From Cloacibacterium sp. TD35 (GTDB taxonomy: Bacteria; Bacteroidota; Bacteroidia; Flavobacteriales; Weeksellaceae), in the NCBI RefSeq assembly GCF_028864635.1, contig NZ_CP104850.1, forward strand, positions 1,432,001 to 1,496,000: DNA of 64,000 nt, written 5' to 3'. The translations under genes were made by a program, and so were the position numbers. The notes below the pieces were generated by a model. That model ran no database searches. It worked only from the letters and a program-made list of their open reading frames with translations, and had not been told where the DNA came from. This document shows positions 50,564-59,436 of the stretch, in pieces (position 1 is the stretch's first letter; each line of letters starts with the position of its first letter).

Positions 50564-51535
50564 TTAAGAGTTTCTTCTCAATAAATAATTGGCCAATTCC
50601 ATGAAAGGTTTTTTCTTTTCTTCTGGTGCGTCAATTTGTTTTAAGAAATCGTGACCTATTTCGTTGTGTTTTTGGATAAGTCTTAACACTTTTTCGTCTA
50701 CCTTATTTCTTCTGAAAATTTTCTCTACGCTGTAGATTTTGTCTACATTTTCAGTTTTTTTAGAATACCAAAAATCGAGTTCTTTTTTCTCTGCTTCATT
50801 GGCATGCTCCATAGCAAGGAGATAAAGCACTGTTTTTTTATTTTCGAAGATGTCTCCAGCGTGTTTTTTACCGAATTGCTCTACATTTCCGAAAACATCT
50901 AAATAATCATCCATAATTTGGAACGCAATACCAATGTGTTTTCCGAAATTATAAAGAAGTTCTGCATCTTCTTTTTTAGCACCAGCAATGAGTGCTCCTA
51001 TTTGGAATGAAGCGGCACTTAGAACTCCTGTTTTGTTGGTAATCATTTCTATGTAATCATCATAGGTTACATTTTCCATCGTTTCGAAGTTCACATCCAT
51101 TTGTTGACCTTCACAAAGAACTGCACCTGTTTCAGAGAAAATTTTAATACATTCTTTGAAAAGTTCGGGTTCTAAATCTTCAAAAAATTGGTAAGCTTTT
51201 ATCAGTAATGCATCGCCAGAAAGTATGCCGATATTGATTCCGTGTAAAGTATGAATGGTAGGTTTTCCTCTTCTGAGAGGTGCTTCATCCATAATATCAT
51301 CATGAATGAGTGTGAAATTATGGAAAAACTCTATGGCAAGAGCTGGTTTCATTGCTTTTTCTGTGTCTCCACCAAAAAGTTCATTAGCCATAAGAACCAT
51401 AATGGGTCTTAATCTTTTTCCGCCATGAGAAATGATGTAATTCATGGGCTCGTAAAGTTCGGTAGGCTTATTTTTGAAGGAGTGTTTTTCGATTGCTTTG
51501 GCAACTATTTCTTGATATTTGTCTATGAATTCCAT
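50564..51535 (-). CDS. Polyprenyl (isoprenyl) diphosphate synthase
   Basis: A 323-residue trans-prenyltransferase. First Asp-rich motif LIHDDIMDEAPLRRGKPT and second DDYLDVFG are both intact, with KKHAGDIFENKKT after the second. It makes a linear prenyl diphosphate for the menaquinone side chain or other lipids; chain length is not certain from sequence. It heads an operon with GSCFA, GNAT and TatD genes and has its own -7 element 15 nt upstream. Confidence 0.95.
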   Translation of the reverse strand: MEFIDKYQEIVAKAIEKHSFKNKPTELYEPMNYIISHGGKRLRPIMVLMANELFGGDTEKAMKPALAIEFFHNFTLIHDDIMDEAPLRRGKPTIHTLHGINIGILSGDALLIKAYQFFEDLEPELFKECIKIFSETGAVLCEGQQMDVNFETMENVTYDDYIEMITNKTGVLSAASFQIGALIAGAKKEDAELLYNFGKHIGIAFQIMDDYLDVFGNVEQFGKKHAGDIFENKKTVLYLLAMEHANEAEKKELDFWYSKKTENVDKIYSVEKIFRRNKVDEKVLRLIQKHNEIGHDFLKQIDAPEEKKKPFMELANYLLRRNS

Positions 51536-51550
51536 ACATGTTAATTTTTA

Positions 51551-51558
51551 CAAAAATA
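51551..51558 (-). promoter_or_regulatory. -7 element (TATTTTTG) of the polyprenyl synthase operon
   Basis: Exact TAnnTTTG on the minus strand, 15 nt before the ATG at 51535. Confidence 0.55.
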
Positions 51559-51584
51559 CAATTCTTAAGGTTTAAAAAAAAGAA

Positions 51585-51610
51585 AAACTACTTGTAAAGA
51601 CAAGTAGTTT
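51585..51610 (-). terminator. Terminator of the phosphate transporter operon
   Basis: A perfect 11-bp stem (AAACTACTTGT / ACAAGTAGTTT) with a 4-nt loop and A/T flanks, 26 nt after the transporter stop. Confidence 0.78.
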
Positions 51611-51636
51611 AAATATTATTTAAAAAATATTATTTT

Positions 51637-52779
51637 TTATAAAGCCATTACGCCAAGATAGCATAATGCTGCAATAATTGCACTAATAGGAATAGTAATT
51701 ACCCATGCCCAAAGTAAACTGATGGTAACTCCCCATCTTACTGCAGAAACTCTTTTGGTAAGTCCTACACCAATGATAGAACCTGTAATGGTGTGTGTAG
51801 TAGATACAGGAATACCAAGATGGTCTGTAAGGAATAAGGTAATAGCACCAGCAGTTTCAGCACTTACACCTTCTAGTGGAGTCACTTTAGTGATTCTAGT
51901 ACCCATGGTTTTTACAATTTTCCAACCACCACTCATCGTTCCTAAACCTATGGCTAAGAAAGATACGAATGGTACCCAAATATAATCTGTGGTAAAGTGA
52001 TTAAAGCGATCAGCACTTTCCATAGTGGCATATACATCTGTACCACCAATCATATTTACGTGGTAATAAATAACAGCAGCACCTATGATTCCCATTACTT
52101 TTTGAGCATCATTTAATCCGTGACCTAAACTGAAAAGTGCAGAAGAAAACAACTGCCATTTTTTAAACTGTTGATCAGCTTTGTGTGGATTAGATTTCTT
52201 AGAAAAGTAAACAATGATTAAAGTAATGATTACCGAAACAATCATCCCAATAATAGGCGCTAAAAATATGAATAAAAAGATAGGTATTACCTTTTCATAT
52301 TTTACTACGTTTTGGGTAAAGAGCTCACTAAATGCGAACTTTATTTTTTCAATCATTGAAAAATCAGGGTGTGCAAGAGCTACTGCATTGTAGTCTAAAA
52401 CTAAAGCATGCATAAGAGCAGCTCCTAAGAAACCACCAATAAGTGTATGTGATGATGATGAAGGAATACCAAACCACCAGGTTAATAAATTCCAAGCGAT
52501 AGCCGCGATAAGTCCTGAGAAAATTACTTCTAGGGTAATGTAATTTTCATTTACTGTTTTGGCGATGGTATTACCGATTTTAAATTCTCCGATGACGTAT
52601 GCTGCAAAGAAAAAAGCAACAAAATTCCAAAGTGCAGCCCATAATACTGCCTGAAACGGCGAAAGTACTTTAGTAGAAACTATGGTTGCAATAGAATTCG
52701 CGGCATCGTGGAAACCGTTGATAAAATCAAAAATTAATGCAAGGGCAATAATGATGATTAATAGTATGGGAAAATCCAT
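51637..52779 (-). CDS. pit: Inorganic phosphate transporter (PiT family)
   Basis: A 380-residue membrane protein with about ten helices. The PiT signature GFHDAANSIATIVSTKVLSP lies near residue 22, and its repeat half has GLNDAQKVMGIIG and GIPVSTTHTITGSIIGVG. Low-affinity phosphate uptake driven by protons or sodium. It lies 34 nt after a DUF47/PhoU-like gene, the usual partner. Known as Pit in other bacteria. Confidence 0.95.
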   Translation of the reverse strand: MDFPILLIIIIALALIFDFINGFHDAANSIATIVSTKVLSPFQAVLWAALWNFVAFFFAAYVIGEFKIGNTIAKTVNENYITLEVIFSGLIAAIAWNLLTWWFGIPSSSSHTLIGGFLGAALMHALVLDYNAVALAHPDFSMIEKIKFAFSELFTQNVVKYEKVIPIFLFIFLAPIIGMIVSVIITLIIVYFSKKSNPHKADQQFKKWQLFSSALFSLGHGLNDAQKVMGIIGAAVIYYHVNMIGGTDVYATMESADRFNHFTTDYIWVPFVSFLAIGLGTMSGGWKIVKTMGTRITKVTPLEGVSAETAGAITLFLTDHLGIPVSTTHTITGSIIGVGLTKRVSAVRWGVTISLLWAWVITIPISAIIAALCYLGVMAL

Positions 52780-52813
52780 TCTCTATAAATTTTTAAGGTT
52801 AATGAAAATAGAT

Positions 52814-53452
52814 TTATGCGTATTTAATAACAATGTTTTCAATGGTATTGGCTACGTCTTCCGCTTTATCAGTTACGATTTCTAGATATTCTAAAACTGA
52901 TTTTACTTTAATGATTTTGATTGGGTCATTGCTTTCAAAAACATCTACGATTCCTTGGCTCAGTACATCATCAGCAATGTTTTCGTAAGAATTAATTTTG
53001 ATGCAAGATTCTTTAACTTCTTTAGGATTAACAAACTCTTTTAAGTTTTTAATCGCGTTTTGAATTTCTACACAAGATTTGTAAATCAATAAAGAAAGTT
53101 CTGAATATTGTTTTACTTCTGGGCTTTTGTACAAATAGATGTATTTTGCTGAAGCAAATAAATAATCTGCAATATCATCTAAACCAGCTGCAAGATAATT
53201 AATATCTTCTCTGTCAAAAGGAGTGATGAAGTTTTCACCTAATTGAACAAAAATTTCGTGAGTAAGGTCATCCATTTGATGCTCGTAATCACTCATTTTT
53301 TTTAGTAAAGTATCATCATTGATGTCAAAATCTGTAATTCCTTCGTGAAATTCTTTTGACATGTCTATCAATTTTTCTGCTACTTGTTCAAACAATACAA
53401 AGAAAATTTTGTCTTTTGGTTGAAATGCTCTGAAAATGTTTCCAATTCCCAT
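52814..53452 (-). CDS. DUF47 family PhoU-like protein (Pit accessory)
   Basis: A 212-residue all-helical protein of the TIGR00153/DUF47 type, similar to PhoU: PKDKIFFVLFEQVAEKLIDMSKEF at the start, GITDFDINDDTLLKKMSDYEHQMDDLTHEIFVQL in the middle (residues 39-72), then ITPFDREDINYLAAGLDDIADYL and SVLEYLEIVTDKAEDVANTIE. It likely modulates Pit activity. The gene lies 34 nt before pit. Confidence 0.95.
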   Translation of the reverse strand: MGIGNIFRAFQPKDKIFFVLFEQVAEKLIDMSKEFHEGITDFDINDDTLLKKMSDYEHQMDDLTHEIFVQLGENFITPFDREDINYLAAGLDDIADYLFASAKYIYLYKSPEVKQYSELSLLIYKSCVEIQNAIKNLKEFVNPKEVKESCIKINSYENIADDVLSQGIVDVFESNDPIKIIKVKSVLEYLEIVTDKAEDVANTIENIVIKYA

Positions 53453-53542
53453 TGTTTTATAATTTATTTATAATTTGTTACAAATTTCTGAAAAAAATGT
53501 GTTGCGATTGTTATAGTTTTGTTAAGTTTTATTAACATTGAC

Positions 53543-54265
53543 CTAGTCGGCTACGTTAAATGGTTCAGAATGACCAAGTTTAGCTCTGTCTAAGGTAAAA
53601 TTAAATCCTAGGTATAAAAAATGTAAACTTCTCTGGCTAGGGTAGAGTTCTCTTTGCCACATATAACCTAAATTAGCTGAAACTAAAGGGCTGAACACAT
53701 ATCCTAAACCTCCGAAAATTCTATTTCTCTTAAATAAATCTCCATTTGGACCAATAAAAACTTCGTTAAAAGCATTGGCGAAAATTGTTTTTGGAGCCAT
53801 TTTTTCATTGTTAAGAGGCATCGTTAAAGTGGTTCTTAGTCTATATCTTTCATCATTGGTGTCTACATCTGTTACGGCGTTGTGAAAGAAACGTTTTTCT
53901 AGTCGTAACCTATTGTCTATTTTTAGTTTATCTACACTAAATGAATAAGTGTGTTGTAGCCAGATTCTAAATTCTTCGTTTGCAATTCTGCTTTCTTTAT
54001 AGGTGGCATATCTTCCTAAACCCACGAAAGACTGGTTGTTTTTATTAATATTGTAACCTATTCCTCCTTTTATTTCGTAATAATCTGGCAAGCTGAAATC
54101 TTCTATAGAACGCTGTTGAAGTTCCAGGTAAGCACTCCATTTTTGGTCATGTTTGTAATTGAGAGAAACTACAGTAAAACCAGAAATATGTTCTGAATTA
54201 TTACTTTGTGATTTTGCGAAAATTGCAAAAGTAATCAGAAGGATAAAGCAAAATTTGCGTATCAT
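53543..54265 (-). CDS. DUF2490 outer-membrane beta-barrel-like protein
   Basis: A 240-residue protein with a signal peptide (MIRKFCFILLITFAIFAKSQ), which favours ATG 54265 over an in-frame ATG at 54301. The mature part has the beta-barrel pattern of DUF2490: KWSAYLELQQRSIEDF, NNQSFVGLGRYATY, LRLEKRFFHNAV, RYRLRTTLTMPL and NLGYMWQREL. It is upstream of the phosphate genes (90-nt gap), but a link is not established. The C-terminal end has no terminal aromatic residue, which is unusual for a barrel. Confidence 0.86.
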   Translation of the reverse strand: MIRKFCFILLITFAIFAKSQSNNSEHISGFTVVSLNYKHDQKWSAYLELQQRSIEDFSLPDYYEIKGGIGYNINKNNQSFVGLGRYATYKESRIANEEFRIWLQHTYSFSVDKLKIDNRLRLEKRFFHNAVTDVDTNDERYRLRTTLTMPLNNEKMAPKTIFANAFNEVFIGPNGDLFKRNRIFGGLGYVFSPLVSANLGYMWQRELYPSQRSLHFLYLGFNFTLDRAKLGHSEPFNVAD

Positions 54266-54403
54266 TAGAATGCTTTTTTTGAGTGGTGCGAAGCTAATCA
54301 TAATAAAGAAAATTAATGTTACGGTAATGTTAAATTAACATTTAAAATAAATGTTTACCATAACTTTAAAAATTTTATCTTCATACAAATGTACATAAAA
54401 TAA

Positions 54404-54432
54404 AAAAACGCTACCGAAAAAGTAGCGTTTTT
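54404..54432 (-). terminator. Terminator of the DEAD-box/DbpA-domain helicase gene
   Basis: A perfect 11-bp stem (AAAAACGCTAC / GTAGCGTTTTT) with a 7-nt loop, 18 nt after the stop. Confidence 0.85.
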
Positions 54433-54450
54433 ATGTTAAGTTAGAAAAAA

Positions 54451-56163
54451 TTAGTTGGCCACTTCGGCGCGCATATCTTTTCCTTTGAATTTCTGAGTTT
54501 GTAAACCTTTTAGAACTTCATCTTTGAAAGATTTTTCAACTTCGAAGAAAGAGAATTTTTCTAGGATTTCTATGTCACCAATATCTGCACGTTTCTTAGA
54601 TTTAGCCGTAGCTTTATTGATGATTTCTAGCATGTCCATTTTCTTTAGATTGTCTCTTTTACCAAGATTAAAGAAGAATCTGGTCATGTTTTCGTTTCTT
54701 CTTTTTGGTTTTCCTCCTCTTTCTCTTCCTCCGTCTCTGTCGCCTCTTTCAAAACGATTTCCTCTATCTCCTCTGTCTCTGTCTCTTCCTCTATCTCTGT
54801 CACGGTCTCTTCTGCTACCTCTATCATCTCTGTCGTTTGAGAATTTTTGGTCTGCCAAATCTTTTTTGTCTTTGTAGAACAGTGCCAAATCTCTTAGCTG
54901 AAGTTGAAGCAACTGGTGAACCAATTCTTCTTTAGTGAATGCAGATAAATCTGGGATAAGACTGTCATCAAAAGTAAATAAATCTTCGTGTTCTGTAAAC
55001 AGTTTTTCGAAAACACCTTCTACTTGAGCTTTGATAATTTCTTCACCCGTTGGGATTTTCTTCTCTACAATTTCAATTTTTGTAGAAAGCTTGATTTGTT
55101 TTAGTTTTCTAGATTCTTCAGGTTTAATTAAAGACATAGAAATACCATCTTTACCAGCTCTACCAGTTCTACCACTTCTGTGTACGAAAACTTCTGGGTC
55201 ATCTGGAAGCGAGTAGTGAATTACGTGTGTAAGAGAATTTACATCTAAACCTCTAGCTGCTACGTCTGTTGCAACCAAAATATCAATGTTTTTCAAACGG
55301 AATTTTTTCATTACCGTATCTCTCTGCGCTTGAGATAAATCACCGTGAAGTGCATCTGCTGCATACGCATTTTGCATCAAGAAATCTGCAACTTCCTGAG
55401 TTTCCATTCTTGTTCTACAGAAAATAATAGAATATTGATTAGGATTGGCATCCAATAATCTTTTTAATGCTTCTTTTTTCTGTCTGTAACCTACCACATA
55501 ATATTCGTGCTTAATGTTTTTCTTAACTTCGTTAATAGAACCTACAGAAATTCTGTGCGGATTAGTCAAATAATTTTTGGTAATACGTTCTACTTCTTTG
55601 CTCATCGTAGCAGAGAAAAGTAGCGTTTGTTTTTCAGAAGGTGTTTCGCTTAAAATAGTTTCCAAATCATCTTTGAAACCCATAGAAAGCATTTCATCAG
55701 CTTCGTCTAAAACGAGCCAATGGATTTCTGAAAAATCTAAAGCTTTTCTACCAATTAAATCAATTACACGTCCTGGAGTTCCTACAATAATCTGTGGTTT
55801 CTCACGAAGTGAACGAATTTGGTCTGTAATACTGCTTCCTCCATAAACTGCGGTAGTTTTTAGGTTAGGAAGGTACTTTGTATAGTTTTTAATGTCTTTG
55901 GTAATCTGAAGGCAAAGTTCACGAGTAGGGCAAAGCACTAATAACTGGATTTTACGACTTGCGTCGTCTATCATATCCAGAATCGGAAGCGAAAATGCTG
56001 CTGTTTTGCCTGTTCCTGTTGCCGCAAGTGCGATGAGATCGCGAGTATCCGAAAGGATAAAAGGAATAGTCTGTTTCTGGATTTCTGTCGGCTGTTCGTA
56101 GCCGAGTTCGCCAATTGCCTTCAATAAATCAGGACTTAAATTGGATTCCGTAAATAAATTCAT
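54451..56163 (-). CDS. DEAD-box RNA helicase with Arg/Asp linker and DbpA-type C-terminal domain
   Basis: A 570-residue helicase. Core motifs: Q motif YEQPTEIQ, AATGTGKT, TPGR, VLDEADEMLSMGF, FSATMS, HRSGRTGR. Residues about 438-490 are a disordered linker of RD/RG repeats (for example RDRDRDRGRDRDRGDRG in short repeats). The last 75 residues (MTRFFFNLGKRDNLKK, SFKDEVLKGL) match the DbpA/CsdA RNA-binding fold. It likely acts in ribosome assembly or cold-stress RNA remodelling. The linker DNA is a long pyrimidine-rich tract on the plus strand. Confidence 0.95.
   Translation of the reverse strand: MNLFTESNLSPDLLKAIGELGYEQPTEIQKQTIPFILSDTRDLIALAATGTGKTAAFSLPILDMIDDASRKIQLLVLCPTRELCLQITKDIKNYTKYLPNLKTTAVYGGSSITDQIRSLREKPQIIVGTPGRVIDLIGRKALDFSEIHWLVLDEADEMLSMGFKDDLETILSETPSEKQTLLFSATMSKEVERITKNYLTNPHRISVGSINEVKKNIKHEYYVVGYRQKKEALKRLLDANPNQYSIIFCRTRMETQEVADFLMQNAYAADALHGDLSQAQRDTVMKKFRLKNIDILVATDVAARGLDVNSLTHVIHYSLPDDPEVFVHRSGRTGRAGKDGISMSLIKPEESRKLKQIKLSTKIEIVEKKIPTGEEIIKAQVEGVFEKLFTEHEDLFTFDDSLIPDLSAFTKEELVHQLLQLQLRDLALFYKDKKDLADQKFSNDRDDRGSRRDRDRDRGRDRDRGDRGNRFERGDRDGGRERGGKPKRRNENMTRFFFNLGKRDNLKKMDMLEIINKATAKSKKRADIGDIEILEKFSFFEVEKSFKDEVLKGLQTQKFKGKDMRAEVAN
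54715..54838. repeat. Pyrimidine-rich hexamer tract encoding the RD-rich linker
   Basis: On the plus strand the region is dominated by CTCTGT/CTCTAT-like hexamers, encoding the Arg-Asp repeats on the minus strand. Such tracts can slip during replication, so copy number may vary between strains. Confidence 0.7.
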
Positions 56164-56191
56164 TTAAAGATCGTCTATAATAATTAAGCGG

Positions 56192-56199
56192 CAAAGATA
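56192..56199 (-). promoter_or_regulatory. -7 element (TATCTTTG) of the DEAD-box/DbpA gene
   Basis: Exact TAnnTTTG on the minus strand, 28 nt before the ATG at 56163. Confidence 0.55.
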
Positions 56200-56373
56200 G
56201 TGATTTTATTTTTAATAAAAAAAATAGGGTTTTATTGGGGATTTTTTAAAGTTGATTGATGTCGTAGTCTAGATGTTGGATTTTATTTGAATTTTTGCGA
56301 AGATTGCAGATTAAACTGAGTCAATAACCAAAGTGTTCTAAAATTCATTAATTTTGAATAAATAAATTACATT

Positions 56374-57027
56374 ATGCAATCATCCACACTTCAATTTCTT
56401 AGAAATTTAGAAAAGAATAACAATAGAGAATGGTTTAATGAAAATAAAACGCTTTATCAAGAAGCGCAACAAGATGTGATTTCTTTTGTGGAGAAATTAA
56501 TAGAAGAAATGGCGGATTTTGATGAAGAAATGGGAAAACTAGAGGCTAAAAAATCTGTTTTTAGAATTTATAGAGACACAAGGTTTTCTAAAGATAAAAC
56601 ACCTTATAAAACCAACTTCGGAGCTGGTTTAGGAATGGGGAAAGGCAATAAAATTTCAGGATATTATTTGCATATAGAACCCGGAAAATCTTTTTTAGCA
56701 GGTGGTGTTTATAAGCCAGAACCATCGGTTTTAAAAACGATAAGACAAGAAATTTCTGCTTTTGGTAATGAGTTCAAAGTAATTTTAGAACAAGATGAGT
56801 TTAGAAATTATTTCCGAGGATTAAGTGTAGAAGATAAGTTGAAAAAAGTGCCACAAGGTTTTGAAAAAGACGATAAAATGGCTGAATATTTGAAACTCAA
56901 GCATTTTATTGTAACACATCCTGTCTCTGATGAACAATTGCTCAGTGAAAATGCGGTTAAGGAATTTGCTAAAATTTTCAAAGCCATGAAACCGCTCAAT
57001 GATTTTTTACAAACACCTTTTATATAA
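56374..57027 (+). CDS. DUF2461 family protein
   Basis: A 217-residue protein with the DUF2461 pattern: LQFLRNLEKNNNREWFNENKTLYQ at the start (residues 6-29), RIYRDTRFSKDKTPYKTNFGA in the middle, and GYYLHIEPGKSFLAGGVYKPEP, ending with the usual PLNDFLQTPF. The molecular function is unknown, but the fold and motif order are clear. It is divergent from the DEAD-box gene and ends at a bidirectional terminator. Confidence 0.94.
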   Translation: MQSSTLQFLRNLEKNNNREWFNENKTLYQEAQQDVISFVEKLIEEMADFDEEMGKLEAKKSVFRIYRDTRFSKDKTPYKTNFGAGLGMGKGNKISGYYLHIEPGKSFLAGGVYKPEPSVLKTIRQEISAFGNEFKVILEQDEFRNYFRGLSVEDKLKKVPQGFEKDDKMAEYLKLKHFIVTHPVSDEQLLSENAVKEFAKIFKAMKPLNDFLQTPFI

Positions 57028-57030
57028 AGA

Positions 57031-57063
57031 AAAAGTCAGAGTGTAATTACTCTGACTTTTTTT
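57031..57063. terminator. Bidirectional terminator between DUF2461 and thioredoxin-like genes
   Basis: A perfect 12-bp stem (AAAAGTCAGAGT / ACTCTGACTTTT) and a 6-nt loop between convergent genes. Confidence 0.88.
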
Positions 57064-57577
57064 ATTTTGATAAATCGTCTATCGTTTTCTGAATTTCTGC
57101 ATCTTCTGGAGAAATCGCGTAATATTTTGCAATTCCAGATTTTTGATTGACTACCAAGTATCTCGGAATCCAGTTGAGGTCTATATAGTTATTAAAATCA
57201 TTTTTCCAACCTACATGGAACCAATAATTTTCTTTTTGGGTTATGTCATATTTTTGTAATCCTTTTTTCCATGCTTCTTCGTTTCGGTCTAGAGAGAGGA
57301 AAATAAATTTCACATTCGGATTTTTATCTTCTAATTCCTTGGCTTTTGGCATAGACTGTATACAATCTCTACACCAACTTGCCCATAAATCAAGCACGAG
57401 GATTTTTCCTTTATTTTGTTCTAAAATTTTAGAAATACTGATGGTTTTACCATTAATATCTGTTACTTTTTGAGCCAAAGCTTCTTTAGAAAACTTGGTT
57501 TTCAAAACCTTTGGAACTTGTTGCGAGACTCCCCATCCAAAGATGAGAAGCGCAAACAATAGGATAAACTTTTTCAT
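57062..57577 (-). CDS. Exported TlpA-like thioredoxin
   Basis: A 171-residue protein with a signal peptide (MKKFILLFALLIFGWGVSQ). The thioredoxin fold has DLWASWCRDCIQSMP with redox cysteines Cys69 and Cys72. The later WIPRYLVVNQKSG holds the cis-Pro (IPRY). It resembles TlpA/ResA-type periplasmic reductases, perhaps serving cytochrome or disulfide maintenance. It lies 23 nt downstream of the amylase stop codon on the same strand, so possible co-transcription, though a functional link is not evident. Confidence 0.9.
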   Translation of the reverse strand: MKKFILLFALLIFGWGVSQQVPKVLKTKFSKEALAQKVTDINGKTISISKILEQNKGKILVLDLWASWCRDCIQSMPKAKELEDKNPNVKFIFLSLDRNEEAWKKGLQKYDITQKENYWFHVGWKNDFNNYIDLNWIPRYLVVNQKSGIAKYYAISPEDAEIQKTIDDLSK

Positions 57578-57600
57578 ATTTTTTAAAAACAGAATTTTAA

Positions 57601-59226
57601 TTATAACTTTTCATACAAAACTATGCCAAATTCTGAATCTATGGAAACTTTTCCGTTAGTAACTTTTGCAGTTTTTCCGCTATAAGCGTCTCTTAACCTC
57701 GTTCCATTTTCGAAAATTCCTGCTACAGAAACTTCTTTTACGCCAGAATTTAAATCTAAACCTACTAAAACTTTGTCGTCTTTGTAAGCTCTGGTAAACC
57801 AATAGGGTGAATTAGAAACCATCTGATGTTTCCCAGCACCTACTGCTGCATGATTTCTACGGAACTGACCTATTTTTTGCCAGTGTGTTAATACTTTTTG
57901 GGTTTCAGGATTGTTTTTTACCTCATCCCAATTCATATTGCTTCTTAGGTTTGCATCACCAGTTGCGCCTTCCACAATTAATTTTCTAGCGGTTTCGTCG
58001 CCGTAATAAACTTGTGAAATTCCCGGAGCAAGTAGAAGTTTGGTTCCTGCTTCGTAATTTCTTTTTCTTTCTTTGTCAAAAGGCCCACCATCATCGTGAG
58101 AAGAAATGTAGTTCATTACGGTATTTCCAGAAAGGTCTGCGTGCAAAATTTGATCATAATTGCTGAAAATTTCTTCATAAGATTTATTGGCATCTCCTTT
58201 GAAATCGAAATTAATTAAAGAATTCAATCCGTTTTGGTAATAATTGACTTTTTTGTCTCCAAAATCATAAAATCTTTTCTGAGAAATTCCGTAACCATAA
58301 AGTTCTCCAATGGTGAAGAAAGGTGAGTTATCTAGAATTTTTTTAGGATTATTGAGTTTGTATTCAGCAAAAGCTAAGTCGCAAACTTTTTTGAAATCTT
58401 TCCAAACGTCTTCATTGGTGTGTTTCAGTGTGTCTATTCTGTAACCATCGATTCCATATTTTACAATATAATCAGCAAGCCATTTCATAATATAATATTT
58501 AGGCGCTCTCGGAAATCCAGTTTTTACGAAAAATACATTCAGTTCAGACATTTCTTTTTCGTAACGGCCTTCTTTTCTCCATTTTTGTTCTAACATTGGC
58601 GGAAGTCCTACATTCTCATCACTTTCTGTAAGTACATCTGGTAAATTTTTAACCAAAGTACAAGCTGTAGTGGTTTCGTAAGAGCTATAAGTGCATTGTG
58701 GTTCTGTTCTTACCCACTTATTAGGATATTCTGGATCTGCATACGTAACAGGTCCTGTGTGATTAATCACGGCATCTAATACGATTTTTATTCCGTTTTG
58801 GTGCGCTTTTTCTACCAATTCTTTTAAGTCTTCTTCCGTTCCAAAATTGGGGTCTAGAGCTGTCCAGTCTTTAGTCCAATATCCATGAAAAGCATAGGTG
58901 AGGCCAGTGCCTTCATCAGTAGCTCCGTGAATTTGTTCTACAATTGGAGTAAGCCAAATCGCGTTAATGCCTAATTCGTTGAAATAACCTTCGTCTATTT
59001 TTTGAATGACACCTCTTATGTCTCCACCTTCAAAGCCTCTTAAAACAGCAGCTTTTTCGGTTCTGTTGAAATTGACATCATTATCAGGATTTCCATTATT
59101 GAATCTATCGGTCACTGCGAAATATACATTGGCTCCTTTCCAATCAAAAGATGATGAGGTTGTGGTGTTTTGTGATGCGCAACTTGCTAAAAAAGCTAAC
59201 GCGGAAGCTAAAACTATTTTTTTCAT
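57601..59226 (-). CDS. Alpha-amylase family lipoprotein (GH13)
   Basis: A 541-residue exported enzyme. MKKIVLASALAFLASC gives a lipobox with Cys16, so I use ATG 59226. GH13 motifs: VLDAVINHTG (region I), GYRIDTLKHTN (II, catalytic Asp), FTIGELYGYG (III, catalytic Glu) and ISSHDDGG (IV, Asp). The YANPD-like HGYWTKDWTALDPNFG and GGDIRGVIQKIDEGYFNELG segments are typical. It probably degrades alpha-glucans at the cell surface, although no SusC/SusD pair is adjacent. Confidence 0.95.
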   Translation of the reverse strand: MKKIVLASALAFLASCASQNTTTSSSFDWKGANVYFAVTDRFNNGNPDNDVNFNRTEKAAVLRGFEGGDIRGVIQKIDEGYFNELGINAIWLTPIVEQIHGATDEGTGLTYAFHGYWTKDWTALDPNFGTEEDLKELVEKAHQNGIKIVLDAVINHTGPVTYADPEYPNKWVRTEPQCTYSSYETTTACTLVKNLPDVLTESDENVGLPPMLEQKWRKEGRYEKEMSELNVFFVKTGFPRAPKYYIMKWLADYIVKYGIDGYRIDTLKHTNEDVWKDFKKVCDLAFAEYKLNNPKKILDNSPFFTIGELYGYGISQKRFYDFGDKKVNYYQNGLNSLINFDFKGDANKSYEEIFSNYDQILHADLSGNTVMNYISSHDDGGPFDKERKRNYEAGTKLLLAPGISQVYYGDETARKLIVEGATGDANLRSNMNWDEVKNNPETQKVLTHWQKIGQFRRNHAAVGAGKHQMVSNSPYWFTRAYKDDKVLVGLDLNSGVKEVSVAGIFENGTRLRDAYSGKTAKVTNGKVSIDSEFGIVLYEKL

Positions 59227-59374
59227 AAAGAATCTTATTATTTGAAATGAAAGCAATTTTAGGGCTAAATTTCTTTAACTCAAAAAAATGGCGGCATAAA
59301 TTTAAGGAATATTCACGGAAAGCGGCTATCAAAAGGAATGAAATTTTTCAGGGTTTAAATTCATCAAAACTTAA

Positions 59375-59406
59375 TTTGGCGATACGGTTTTTTACAATTA
59401 CCTTTG
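59375..59406 (+). promoter_or_regulatory. -33/-7 promoter of purA
   Basis: TTTG at 59375-59378 and TACCTTTG at 59399-59406, spacer 20 nt. The -7 ends 30 nt before the ATG. Confidence 0.6.
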
Positions 59407-59436
59407 TAAAAATCTAATAAAAAATTCTAAAAATTT

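Noticed and set aside
53560-53580. TTCAGAATGACC in the DUF2490 gene as a third copy of the palindromic repeat
   Set aside because: Only the tail resembles the repeat; the TTCGnCTnCGCTCA core is missing, so I treat it as chance.
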